Notes under the pieces: model-generated
Database searches by the model: none
Seen by the model: the letters and a program-made list of their open reading frames with translations, nothing else
What the model was told of the DNA's origin: nothing
Program-made: the position numbers and the translations under genes
Origin: Arcobacter sp.
GTDB taxonomy: Bacteria; Campylobacterota; Campylobacteria; Campylobacterales; Arcobacteraceae
Assembly (NCBI GenBank): GCA_003252105.1
Contig: QKDL01000046.1
Coordinates: forward strand, 1-35,395
Direction: 5' to 3'
DNA length: 35,395 bases
Shown: positions 8,826 through 16,552 of the stretch, in pieces
How the letters are laid out: each line of letters starts with the position of its first letter
Numbering within the stretch: the first letter of the stretch is position 1

Positions 8826-9938
8826 CTAATTTTTTTTATCAATATATAAATTTTTCAGTATAAACAATACTGATTTTATAGAATCCATTGAGGCTGTTTC
8901 CTCTATGGTATGATAACCTGTTGTTGGTATCTGTAATGTTGTACCTTGAATCATACCTTTTGATTCTTTTACTATTCTTCCCATCTCTGTACTTCCCAAA
9001 GACATTAAAGGAAGATTTTTTTGGCTTAATACTCTATTTTTCTCTTGTATAAAGATATCTTTACATGAAAAAACAATATTATGCTTATGACAAAAGTTTT
9101 TTAAAACTTTTAAAAGTGGTGATCTAAACCTTGCATTTGCATCTCTATTTCTTAATACAATCTGCTGCATATTAACCTCTTCATCTGTGTTATATGGACT
9201 TGTATCCAATACTAACATCTCAGAAGTTGAAACCTTGTTTTTTAAGAACCACTCATACATAAATCTCCAGCTTCTTCCTGCTTCTTCTTGTGCAGTAAAA
9301 AAAGCTGTCCCTTGATAACCATTTTGATAAAGATAAAGGATTATTGCTGCTGAGATTACATTATCTAATTGTGCAGATACTAAATCATTATTTATCTCTA
9401 ATTTATCCACAAATGCTATTGGTGTTCCTGGCATAAGATGTTCTAAACCTTTTACTTTGAACATTAGGTTATTAATCTCTTTACACATATAAACATCATT
9501 TATCTCACCAATTCCAAGATAACTTCCAGAATATGGTTCATAAGCTTGAACACTTAGATTTAAATATCTTGATAAAAATGTTTTATATATTTGTTCAGAA
9601 ACAGAGTTTCCTTTTAATTCACTTCTATTTTTTGCTAAAAATGCAGCAAATTGAAACTCTTTTGGACCTGTACAAACAAGACCATGCCTATCTATATGGG
9701 CACTTAAAATCCCTTTTGTAGGTTCACTTCCCTGTGCTACTAATAAACCATCATAGTATTGTGTTTTTATGTTTAATTCATCAAGTTCTCTTTTTAAACA
9801 TAAAAAAAATGAATGTTCATATCCAGTTACGCTTGGTATTCTAATCAACTGTTTCAAAGTATCTAAAAAATCACTAAATTTCTCTACCTCATCAATTAGC
9901 TTTTTTGATCTTTCAATACTTAGTTTTCTAAATTTCAC
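8826..9938 (-). CDS. M42-family zinc aminopeptidase-like protein
   Basis: The protein has 370 residues and starts at GTG (9938) with AAAGG upstream. The metal and catalytic residues of the M42/M28 clan are in order: H81-x-D83, the bridging D192, the catalytic pair E218-E219 (TAQEEAG), D245 and H343 (GYHTIEE). M42 enzymes are cytosolic tetrahedral aminopeptidases or deblocking enzymes that finish peptide breakdown. The N-terminal 40 residues and the insert around 95-165 differ from typical members, so the substrate may be unusual. It is first of a tight run with the SnoaL-like protein and the oxygenase (seven-base gap). Confidence 0.8.
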   Translation of the reverse strand: MKFRKLSIERSKKLIDEVEKFSDFLDTLKQLIRIPSVTGYEHSFFLCLKRELDELNIKTQYYDGLLVAQGSEPTKGILSAHIDRHGLVCTGPKEFQFAAFLAKNRSELKGNSVSEQIYKTFLSRYLNLSVQAYEPYSGSYLGIGEINDVYMCKEINNLMFKVKGLEHLMPGTPIAFVDKLEINNDLVSAQLDNVISAAIILYLYQNGYQGTAFFTAQEEAGRSWRFMYEWFLKNKVSTSEMLVLDTSPYNTDEEVNMQQIVLRNRDANARFRSPLLKVLKNFCHKHNIVFSCKDIFIQEKNRVLSQKNLPLMSLGSTEMGRIVKESKGMIQGTTLQIPTTGYHTIEETASMDSIKSVLFILKNLYIDKKN

Positions 9939-9986
9939 CTCTTATATTACCTTTAAAAAACTTTTGTAGAATAAGGCAATAAATAG

Positions 9987-10217
9987 TTATTTTTCTTGAT
10001 TTTCGTCTAAACTTTCTTCAACTTTAGTTTGACAAAGATAGTAATCTTTTTCACATAAAGAAACACACTCAGTAAAATCCATATTTTGATTCTCTTCACA
10101 TTTTACTGAACATTGATCATAGTTTTGTTCACAAAGTGCAAGTTTTTCTTCAATTGCATCGTTTGCAAACGTAGAAACTGCTACAAAAATAGCAGCAAAA
10201 AAGAATGATTTTAACAT
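9987..10217 (-). CDS. Small secreted protein with mirror-symmetric six-cysteine pattern
   Basis: I do not recognise this 76-residue protein. It has a signal peptide (1-18, cut after TFA) and a mature chain of about 58 residues rich in Glu, Asp, Asn and Gln. The six cysteines are C29, C36, C40, C51, C55 and C62, giving the spacing 6-3-10-3-6, which is a mirror image. This suits a helical hairpin tied by three disulfides (C29-C62, C36-C55, C40-C51), as in CHCH-type folds. It should act in the periplasm. The ATG has AGGGAG close upstream and the gene has a long leader of its own. Confidence 0.7.
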   Translation of the reverse strand: MLKSFFFAAIFVAVSTFANDAIEEKLALCEQNYDQCSVKCEENQNMDFTECVSLCEKDYYLCQTKVEESLDENQEK

Positions 10218-10257
10218 CTATACTCCCTAACATAGTAACTAAATATTACTAGTATAA

Positions 10258-10366
10258 ATGTACTTAAAAAAGTACACCAAATTGAAACCAAAAAATTGCA
10301 CGGCCAAATGCTTTGATGGGGTTTCAAACACAAAACAGTTTTCCTTATTCTACTTGCGAAATTATA
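10258..10366 (-). promoter_or_regulatory. Promoter and structured leader of the six-cysteine protein
   Basis: On the minus strand a TATAAT at 10366-10361 would start a transcript near 10354, giving a leader of about 137 bases before the ATG at 10217. The leader holds an 8-bp inverted repeat (10327-10320 with 10289-10282) enclosing 30 bases that include a GC-rich patch, then a 6-bp hairpin (10275-10270 with 10265-10260). I cannot match it to a known riboswitch class. Confidence 0.4.
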
Positions 10367-10421
10367 AACTAAAAAAACTAAAAAAAGCTGAAAATTTTCT
10401 TAAAATTATTTTGAGAAATTT

Positions 10422-10446
10422 AAGTGCCGATTTATTGGCACTTTTT
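10422..10446. terminator. Hairpin terminator between 76-residue gene and CinA-like gene
   Basis: The perfect 7-bp stem AAGTGCC/GGCACTT (10422-10428 with 10437-10443, 8-base loop) is followed by a T run on the plus strand. It lies 19 bases beyond the stop of the minus-strand CinA-like gene and could end that operon, but its T tract is better placed for a plus-strand transcript. Confidence 0.55.
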
Positions 10447-10461
10447 AATATTTATTTTTTT

Positions 10462-11217
10462 TTAAACGAGGTCTTTTAATACAAATTTAATAGAATTTTC
10501 CTCTAAAAATTGAGTAAATTTTGAAAAATAAGTTTCTATTAAATTTTTATCATAAGCACATAAAGATATTACGACTAATCTTTTATCATCTAAAATCTTT
10601 GGTAGTGATGAAAACTCAATACTATTTGGCACTGTTTTCATAATATCAATCAAATCATTTTCACCACAATATGCAGTTAATGTTACTCTATGTTTTTCTT
10701 TATGATTTTTTAAATAATATCTATCTAGTGCTTCAATAACCATTGATTGACTCATTGATGGAAATCCAGGAGTAAAGAAAAATCTATCTTCAAGATAAAA
10801 ACCTGGAACATTATTTACTACATTTTTAAGAAGTTTTGCACCAATTGGCAAATAGGCCATATTTACTCTATGAGGATATGCCTCCTCTTGAAATTGATTT
10901 TCTATCAACTTTTTTGCTTCATCATGAAATTGCATCTTTGAATTAGTAAATACTTTTGCTGCAATATTTCTTGTATAATCATCAGGAGTTGCACCTATAC
11001 CACCATAAGAAAACATTACAGAATTAGAATCTGATTTAATCAAATTAAATACACTTTCCATCAAATCAACGTTATCTGCTATAACAAAAGAGCCTTTATG
11101 AGTCCAGCCTCTTTTTAAAAGTTGTTCATTTAAAAAAGCAAAATGGGCATCTTTTCGACGCCCATTTAATAATTCTGTTCCTATAATAACTGAGTAAAAA
11201 TTAGGTTGATTTGCCAT
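10462..11217 (-). CDS. CinA/MoaB-like molybdopterin-binding-domain protein
   Basis: The protein has 251 residues with the MoCF-fold signature of the CinA N-terminal domain: IGTELLNGRR-D near 12-22, the FSYGGIGATPDD motif near 69-80, and MAYLP-GA / VPGFYLED / FFTPGFP further on. It lacks the C-terminal nicotinamide-nucleotide amidase domain of full CinA. Stand-alone relatives are annotated as competence/damage-inducible or molybdopterin-binding proteins, and some act as nucleotide-sugar or ADP-ribose pyrophosphatases; the activity here is not proven. It starts directly after the short adenylate kinase stop (TAAATG). Confidence 0.75.
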   Translation of the reverse strand: MANQPNFYSVIIGTELLNGRRKDAHFAFLNEQLLKRGWTHKGSFVIADNVDLMESVFNLIKSDSNSVMFSYGGIGATPDDYTRNIAAKVFTNSKMQFHDEAKKLIENQFQEEAYPHRVNMAYLPIGAKLLKNVVNNVPGFYLEDRFFFTPGFPSMSQSMVIEALDRYYLKNHKEKHRVTLTAYCGENDLIDIMKTVPNSIEFSSLPKILDDKRLVVISLCAYDKNLIETYFSKFTQFLEENSIKFVLKDLV

Positions 11218-11787
11218 TTATACTCTTGTTTGAATAAAAGAATCCATCTCATCAATTATATCTTTAATAGTTCTTTCACCATCTATTTTTTGTAATAAGT
11301 TTTTTGATTCATAAAATTCTTGAATTTGTGCTAAAGGTTCAGTATATACTTTCATTCTATTATTAAATACTTCAACATTATCATCAGCTCCTCTAGCTCT
11401 TCCTAAAACTCTATCTTTAGCTACCTCTTCTGAAACTTCAACTTCAATAACATTTACTAATTCAACTTCACTTTCATTTTTTAAATATTTGTCAAGCTCT
11501 GTCATCTGTTCATTACTTCTTGGATAACCATCAATAATAACAACATCTGTTGGTGCTTCTTTAATAGCACCTACAATAGTTTTAATAGCAATATCTATGG
11601 GTACAATATTTCCAGCACTGATATATTTTTCAATAATCTCACCCCTTTTACTTCCACTTGCTACTTCTGTTCTAAACATATCTCCAGTTGAATAATGAGT
11701 GATATTAATATGTTTTTCAGCAATCAATTCTGCATCAGTAGTTTTGCCACTTCCTGGTGCACCAATAATTAAAAATAATTTTTTCAT
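11218..11787 (-). CDS. adk: Short (LID-less) adenylate kinase
   Basis: The protein has 189 residues, the size of the Campylobacter and Helicobacter adenylate kinases. The P-loop GAPGSGKT is at 9-16, the AMP-binding STGD at 33-36, IDGYPR at 85-90, and R-x-R-x-AD-N at 130-137 replaces the long LID domain. It converts ATP and AMP into two ADP. AAGGG lies before the ATG, and TACAAT at 11822-11817 is a plausible -10 box. It is co-transcribed with the CinA-like gene and faces a second, long-type adenylate kinase. Confidence 0.85.
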   Translation of the reverse strand: MKKLFLIIGAPGSGKTTDAELIAEKHINITHYSTGDMFRTEVASGSKRGEIIEKYISAGNIVPIDIAIKTIVGAIKEAPTDVVIIDGYPRSNEQMTELDKYLKNESEVELVNVIEVEVSEEVAKDRVLGRARGADDNVEVFNNRMKVYTEPLAQIQEFYESKNLLQKIDGERTIKDIIDEMDSFIQTRV

Positions 11788-11887
11788 TTAAACCCTTGTA
11801 AAATTTAGAAGATATAATTGTATCAAAATCTATTTAAATTATTTATGTGATATTAAATGCTTTTTGAATACAATACGAAAAAACTAA

Positions 11888-11903
11888 GAACAACTACTTG
11901 TTC
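11888..11903. promoter_or_regulatory. Palindrome between the divergent adenylate kinases
   Basis: GAACAACTACTTGTTC is a perfect 6-bp inverted repeat with a 4-base spacer, in the 190-bp gap between two divergent adenylate kinase genes. It lies upstream of the probable -10 boxes on both sides (11822-11817 on minus, TATAAA at 11934-11939 on plus), so it could be an operator. Confidence 0.35.
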
Positions 11904-11977
11904 TCTTTAGAGTTTGTTTCTTTAACAATTTTTTATAAATTATGTTAAAAGAGATTATTAATAAAAGGAAAAGAACT

Positions 11978-12619
11978 ATGAATTTAATGCTATTTGGTGC
12001 ACCAGGAGCTGGTAAAGGAACTCAAGCAAAATTTTTAATTGAAAAATATAACATCCCACAAATCTCTACAGGAGATATCTTAAGAGCAGCAATTGCTGAT
12101 AAAACAGATATGGGTATGGAAGCAAAAAAATTTATGGATGAGGGTAAATTAGTTCCTGATTCAACAATCATTGGTATTATTAAAGACAGACTTGCTGAAA
12201 ATGACTGTAAAGAGGGATTTATTCTTGATGGTTTCCCAAGAACATTAGCTCAGGCAGAAGCTTTAAATGAATTAATGGCAACTATGCAAATTGGTTTAGA
12301 TAAAGTTATTTCACTAAATGTTCCTGATGAATTAATTGTTGGAAGAATCACAGGAAGAAGAGTTTGTTCTAAATGTGGAGCATCTTTCCATGTGGAATTT
12401 AATCCATCAAAAGAAGAAAATGTATGTGACTACTGTGGTGGAGAATTAATCATCAGAAAAGATGACAATGCAGAGACTGTAAAAAGCAGACTTGAAGCAT
12501 ACCATGCTCAAACTGCACCACTTATTGATTTTTATACAAAAATGGGTGTATTTACTGAACTTGATGGAACAAAAGATGTTTCAGAAGTTACAACTGATAT
12601 GATTAACGCACTTTCTTAA
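11978..12619 (+). CDS. Long adenylate kinase with zinc LID
   Basis: The protein has 213 residues, the usual length of long bacterial Adk. The start at 11978 is chosen over 11942 because AAGGAA lies at 11965-11970. The P-loop GAPGAGKGT is at 7-15, STGD at 30-33 and DGFPRT at 84-89. The LID carries a four-cysteine zinc site, C130-x2-C133 and C150-x2-C153, as in Gram-positive enzymes. It should have the same reaction as its neighbour. Two adenylate kinases of different subtypes side by side is unusual; the long form may be acquired or may serve a different nucleotide. Confidence 0.85.
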   Translation: MNLMLFGAPGAGKGTQAKFLIEKYNIPQISTGDILRAAIADKTDMGMEAKKFMDEGKLVPDSTIIGIIKDRLAENDCKEGFILDGFPRTLAQAEALNELMATMQIGLDKVISLNVPDELIVGRITGRRVCSKCGASFHVEFNPSKEENVCDYCGGELIIRKDDNAETVKSRLEAYHAQTAPLIDFYTKMGVFTELDGTKDVSEVTTDMINALS

Positions 12620-12635
12620 TCAATTTTAAAATTAT

Positions 12636-12670
12636 AAAAAAAGGGCAACTAAAAATAGTTGCCCTTTTTT
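12636..12670. terminator. Bidirectional intrinsic terminator
   Basis: The stem GGGCAACT/AGTTGCCC (12643-12650 with 12657-12664, 6-base loop) is flanked by seven A's before and six T's after. It works in both directions: it ends the long adenylate kinase on plus and the bioA operon on minus (bioA stop at 12688). Confidence 0.9.
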
Positions 12671-12687
12671 ATTTAAATAAAAACTTC

Positions 12688-13974
12688 TTATAACTTTGTA
12701 GATACGATTTTATAAGTTACCTCAATCATTTTTTCTAATTGTTCAAAAGTGAAACAATATGGTGGCATAAAATATAATATATTTCCTAAAGGTCTTACAT
12801 ATATCCCCTCTTTAAGTGCTTCTTGGAAAATCTCTAAATTTATTCTTCTATTTTCATAAGCATTTAACTCAATAGCACAAACCATACCTCTTTGTCTGAC
12901 CTCAACAACATTTTCTAAAGTTTCAAATTTTTTAGTTTTTTCTTTGATAAACTCTATTTTTTCTTTATTTTTTTCTATTATATTTTCATTTTCAAAGATA
13001 TCTAAAACAGCATTTGCAACTGCACAAGCCAATGTATTTCCAGTATATGAGTGTGAATCTAAAAATGATTTTCCTTCATTATAATCACAATAAAAAGCGT
13101 TATAGATATCATCTGTAAATAATACAACTGAAAGTGGCATATAACCACCAGTTATCCCTTTTGATAAACATAAAAAATCAGGACTAATACCCGCTTGCTC
13201 ACAAGCAAACATTGTTCCTGTTCTTCCAAATCCAACGGCAATTTCATCTGCTATTAAAAATACTCCATACTCATCACAAAGTTTTCTAAGTCTTTTTATA
13301 TATGAAGCATCATACATAAGCATTCCAGCTGCACACTGTATTAATGGCTCAATTACTACAGAAGAGATATTACCTTTGTTTTCTTCTAAAAGTTTTTTCA
13401 TATCTTCTATGGCTTCATCTTCACTAACTAGTGCTGGTGATTTTGCTTTTATTGTTTGTATCAAAATATCGTTATAGATATCTTTATAAAGTCCTGTATC
13501 TGAAACAGCTAGTGCTCCCATAGTTTCACCATGATACGAGCTTTGAAGAGAAATAAACTGAGTCCTTGTATCCCCTTTATTTTTAAAATATTGAAAAGCC
13601 ATCTTTAAAGCTATCTCAATAGCACTTGAACCATTATCTGCAAAAAATATTTTTTGTAAAGGTTCAGGTGTTAAAGCAATCAATCTTTTAGCTAAATCAA
13701 CTGCTGGTTTATGGGTAAATCCAGCAAAAATAACATGCTCTAACTCTTCAACTTGTTCTTTGATTTTTTTATTTATATAATCATTACTATGACCAAAAAG
13801 ATTTACCCACCATGAACTTATACAATCTAAATACTCATTGCCATCAAAATCTTTTATATATGCACCCTTACCACTTTTGATTGGTATTAAAGGGATTGTT
13901 TCATAGTCTTTCATTTGTGAACATGGATGAAATATATGTTTTAAGTCCTCTTTCATCAATTCGCTATTTGTCAT
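12688..13974 (-). CDS. bioA: Adenosylmethionine-8-amino-7-oxononanoate aminotransferase
   Basis: The protein has 428 residues and is a class III aminotransferase with PLP. It turns 7-keto-8-aminopelargonate into 7,8-diaminopelargonate in biotin synthesis, using S-adenosylmethionine as amino donor. The PLP lysine is K272 (SKGITGG), D243 holds the ring nitrogen, the phosphate site is at 113-116 (DNGSS) and YHGET is at 147-151. SSWW at 53-56 is typical of BioA. No other biotin gene is nearby; it ends a run led by aspS, 14 bases after ygiQ, with GGAAGGA upstream of the ATG. Confidence 0.95.
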   Translation of the reverse strand: MTNSELMKEDLKHIFHPCSQMKDYETIPLIPIKSGKGAYIKDFDGNEYLDCISSWWVNLFGHSNDYINKKIKEQVEELEHVIFAGFTHKPAVDLAKRLIALTPEPLQKIFFADNGSSAIEIALKMAFQYFKNKGDTRTQFISLQSSYHGETMGALAVSDTGLYKDIYNDILIQTIKAKSPALVSEDEAIEDMKKLLEENKGNISSVVIEPLIQCAAGMLMYDASYIKRLRKLCDEYGVFLIADEIAVGFGRTGTMFACEQAGISPDFLCLSKGITGGYMPLSVVLFTDDIYNAFYCDYNEGKSFLDSHSYTGNTLACAVANAVLDIFENENIIEKNKEKIEFIKEKTKKFETLENVVEVRQRGMVCAIELNAYENRRINLEIFQEALKEGIYVRPLGNILYFMPPYCFTFEQLEKMIEVTYKIVSTKL

Positions 13975-13988
13975 TTTAGTCCTTCCAA

Positions 13989-15719
13989 TTAACCTTGCAT
14001 ACCACTATTATAATTTTTTCTTTTTTTATAAAAATCTTTATCAATTACTATATTTTTTTGCTTCTCTTTTCTGGCATTATCTTTTTCAACAAAGATTTTC
14101 TTTCTAGTTACAGGGTCTAGTTCTGTGTAATACATAACACTAGAATAAGTACCAGGTGTTGGGGTAAAAACTTGCGCTTGTTCAGGATTCATTTTTAATT
14201 CATGGGTTGTAAACTGCTTTAACTCATGCATATCTTTCTCTTCACATCCTGGATGTGCAGCAATCAAATAATATGTTAAAAACTGTTTTTTTCCAGCTTC
14301 TTTATTTAACTTATCATACATATTTTTAAAATCAATTAAAGGCTGTTTTCCAGGTTTTCCCATAAGTCTTAATACTCTATTTGAGGTGTGTTCCGGTGCA
14401 ACTTTCATTTGACCAGAGATATGATGATTTACAAGCTCTTTTAAATACTCATAACCATATTTTTTATCTGCTGGTATAAAATCATATCTTAACCCAGAAG
14501 CAACAAAAGCTTTTTTTATTCCAGGAACTTGTCTTATATCTCTTAATAGTTTTAGATGTCTACTATGGTCAACTTTCATAACCTTACAAAGTCTATCAAA
14601 ATCAACACATCTGATATCATCACAGGTACCTTTTTTAAGCTTTTTACCACACTCATACCCATACATATTAGCAGTTGGTCCCCCAACATCAGAGATAATA
14701 CCTTTGAAGTCTTTCATTTTGGTAAACTCTTTTGCCTCTTGTAAAATATTTTTTTCACTTCTTGTTCTTATTGTTCGTCCTTGATGAACTCCAATAGCAC
14801 AAAAATTACACTCACCCCAACATCCATGGTGAGTTTGAATAGAGAACTTAATAGTCTCTAAACATTTTACTGTTCCCTCTTTTTTATGGTATGGATGTAA
14901 ATCTCTTTCATAATGATAAGAAGCAACCTCATCCATCTCATTTTCATCTAAATAATCACAGGGAGGGTTTTGAATAGAGTATCTAGTATCAACCTTTTGA
15001 CAAAGACCTTGTGCATTTATAGGGTCATTGTTTTTATAAAAATCATCAAAAAGGTCAATATACTTCTCTTTATCTTTTAAACACTCATCATGACTTGGTA
15101 ATTGAATATAATCTTCAACTGGTTCTTTAGAAATATAACAAACTCCCCTAACCTCTTTTGGATCTTTCCCTTTGGCTAAAGCAGTTGTAAACTCCCTAAT
15201 AGCCATCTCACCCATACCATAGATAAGATAATCTGCTTTTGCATCAAATAATACTGGTTTTCTTAATTTATTTGTCCAATAATCATAATGTGTTGTTCTT
15301 CTTAAACTAGCTTCAATTCCACCAAGAACCACTGGAACAGTATTTTTAAAAAATCTTCTAATAAGATTTGTATATACTAAAGTTGCTCTATCTGGTCTTT
15401 TGTTATTTTTTCCACCAGGTGTATAATCGTCACTATTTCTAAATTTTTTTGTTGCAGTATAGTTTGAAACCATAGAATCTATACTTCCACCACTAACACC
15501 CCAATAAAGTTTAGGTTCACCAAGTCTTGTTATATCATCATTATTTACATCTGGTTGACCAATAATTCCCACTTTAAAACCTAAGTTTTCAAGTATTCTT
15601 CCAACTACAGCTACTCCAATAAAGGGTGAATCAATATATGCATCTCCACTTACTAAGATTACATCACATTGTTCCCAACCTTTTTGTTTCATCTCCTCTT
15701 TGGTTGTAGGTAAAAACAT
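13989..15719 (-). CDS. ygiQ: YgiQ-family radical SAM protein
   Basis: The protein has 576 residues of the UPF0313/YgiQ family. It carries an N-terminal domain (1-285) resembling the cobalamin-binding fold seen in many radical SAM enzymes, then the cluster motif C300-x3-C304-x2-C307, where the 4Fe-4S cluster binds SAM. The C-terminal part includes the AHPGCEEKDM and TPTPGTYSSVMYYT segments conserved in the family. The reaction is unknown. It lies ten bases after the ZnuA-like gene and before bioA, so all may be expressed from the aspS promoter. Confidence 0.9.
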   Translation of the reverse strand: MFLPTTKEEMKQKGWEQCDVILVSGDAYIDSPFIGVAVVGRILENLGFKVGIIGQPDVNNDDITRLGEPKLYWGVSGGSIDSMVSNYTATKKFRNSDDYTPGGKNNKRPDRATLVYTNLIRRFFKNTVPVVLGGIEASLRRTTHYDYWTNKLRKPVLFDAKADYLIYGMGEMAIREFTTALAKGKDPKEVRGVCYISKEPVEDYIQLPSHDECLKDKEKYIDLFDDFYKNNDPINAQGLCQKVDTRYSIQNPPCDYLDENEMDEVASYHYERDLHPYHKKEGTVKCLETIKFSIQTHHGCWGECNFCAIGVHQGRTIRTRSEKNILQEAKEFTKMKDFKGIISDVGGPTANMYGYECGKKLKKGTCDDIRCVDFDRLCKVMKVDHSRHLKLLRDIRQVPGIKKAFVASGLRYDFIPADKKYGYEYLKELVNHHISGQMKVAPEHTSNRVLRLMGKPGKQPLIDFKNMYDKLNKEAGKKQFLTYYLIAAHPGCEEKDMHELKQFTTHELKMNPEQAQVFTPTPGTYSSVMYYTELDPVTRKKIFVEKDNARKEKQKNIVIDKDFYKKRKNYNSGMQG

Positions 15720-15729
15720 ATCTCTTCTT

Positions 15730-16527
15730 TTATATTCTTCTAGCTAATTTTCTTGTTAGCATAAATAGGTTAGATCTCCATTCGTGACTAAAAATACTAT
15801 GTTCTATAATTTTAGCTCCAATATGACCTGCCAAAGATTGTGCTATTTCATAAGATTTATCTTTTTGTATAACTATTTTTTGTAGATTCTCTTTTCGTGC
15901 AAATCTAATAAAATCTGGTATCTCATCTATATTTAAATACTTATACTCATTTTTATATACTTTTAATCTAAATCTAGCAGCTAAATAATCCCAACAATCA
16001 GAATATGCAAGAAAACCATAAGTTTCACTATTTAATAAATTATCTCTCATTTCTAAATAAAGTTCATCTAAATCTTTTAAAAAATTTTCATAGTTTTGTT
16101 TAAAAAACTCTTCATCCTCTTTTTGTACCATAACTAATTGTTCGTAGATATTTTTTGCAATCTTTCTTACTAATAATGGATCCATCCATACATAAGGATT
16201 GTCTCCATCTTTATTTTTAATTTTTTCTATACCTTCAGTGAGGTTTATTGTTGTAATATTACTATTTTTACTTAAAAATAGTTTTTCAAATTTTATCTCC
16301 TCTTTTAAATTAAAGATAAAATAATATTTGCTACTTGAGAGTCTATTTAAGAATATTCTATCATCTGGATTAAATTTTTTTAAATTTTCATAAACTGTTC
16401 TAACATAGACTTTATTTACTGCAATTTTTTCTACAAAATATTGTTGTACTGGATAGGTTACTGTAATAGTAGTAATAGAAAAGGCAAAGGTAGAAAAGAA
16501 CAATAATATTAGTACAATTCTATACAT
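15730..16527 (-). CDS. Orphan ZnuA/TroA-like metal-binding-protein homologue lacking metal ligands
   Basis: The protein has 265 residues with a signal peptide (1-about 17). Its overall pattern is that of cluster A-I solute-binding proteins (ZnuA): a tether helix (about 140-165), the NPYVWMDP segment at 110-117 and the ending EW-SNLFMLTRKLA. The usual histidine ligands are gone: PH-x-Y-E-P is NPDDR at 53-57, the DPHVW His is Tyr112, and the HDAFGYF His is Ser176 (SDCWDYLA). No permease or ATPase gene is near. It may bind another ligand or be structural. It lies 25 bases after aspS. Confidence 0.65.
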   Translation of the reverse strand: MYRIVLILLFFSTFAFSITTITVTYPVQQYFVEKIAVNKVYVRTVYENLKKFNPDDRIFLNRLSSSKYYFIFNLKEEIKFEKLFLSKNSNITTINLTEGIEKIKNKDGDNPYVWMDPLLVRKIAKNIYEQLVMVQKEDEEFFKQNYENFLKDLDELYLEMRDNLLNSETYGFLAYSDCWDYLAARFRLKVYKNEYKYLNIDEIPDFIRFARKENLQKIVIQKDKSYEIAQSLAGHIGAKIIEHSIFSHEWRSNLFMLTRKLARRI

Positions 16528-16552
16528 ATTATTGTCCTTTTTATTTAATCAA

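Noticed and set aside
10282-10327. The TTGAAACC/GGTTTCAA repeat as part of a tRNA, attachment site or CRISPR repeat.
   Set aside because: No cloverleaf, no integrase and no second copy in the window.
10258-10479. A 73-residue plus-strand reading frame in the gap before the CinA-like gene.
   Set aside because: No ribosome-binding site, a composition of translated A/T-rich spacer, and a terminator hairpin inside it.
12636-12670. The hairpin after the long adenylate kinase as a regulatory element.
   Set aside because: Its GC-rich stem, A run and T run are fully explained as a two-way intrinsic terminator.
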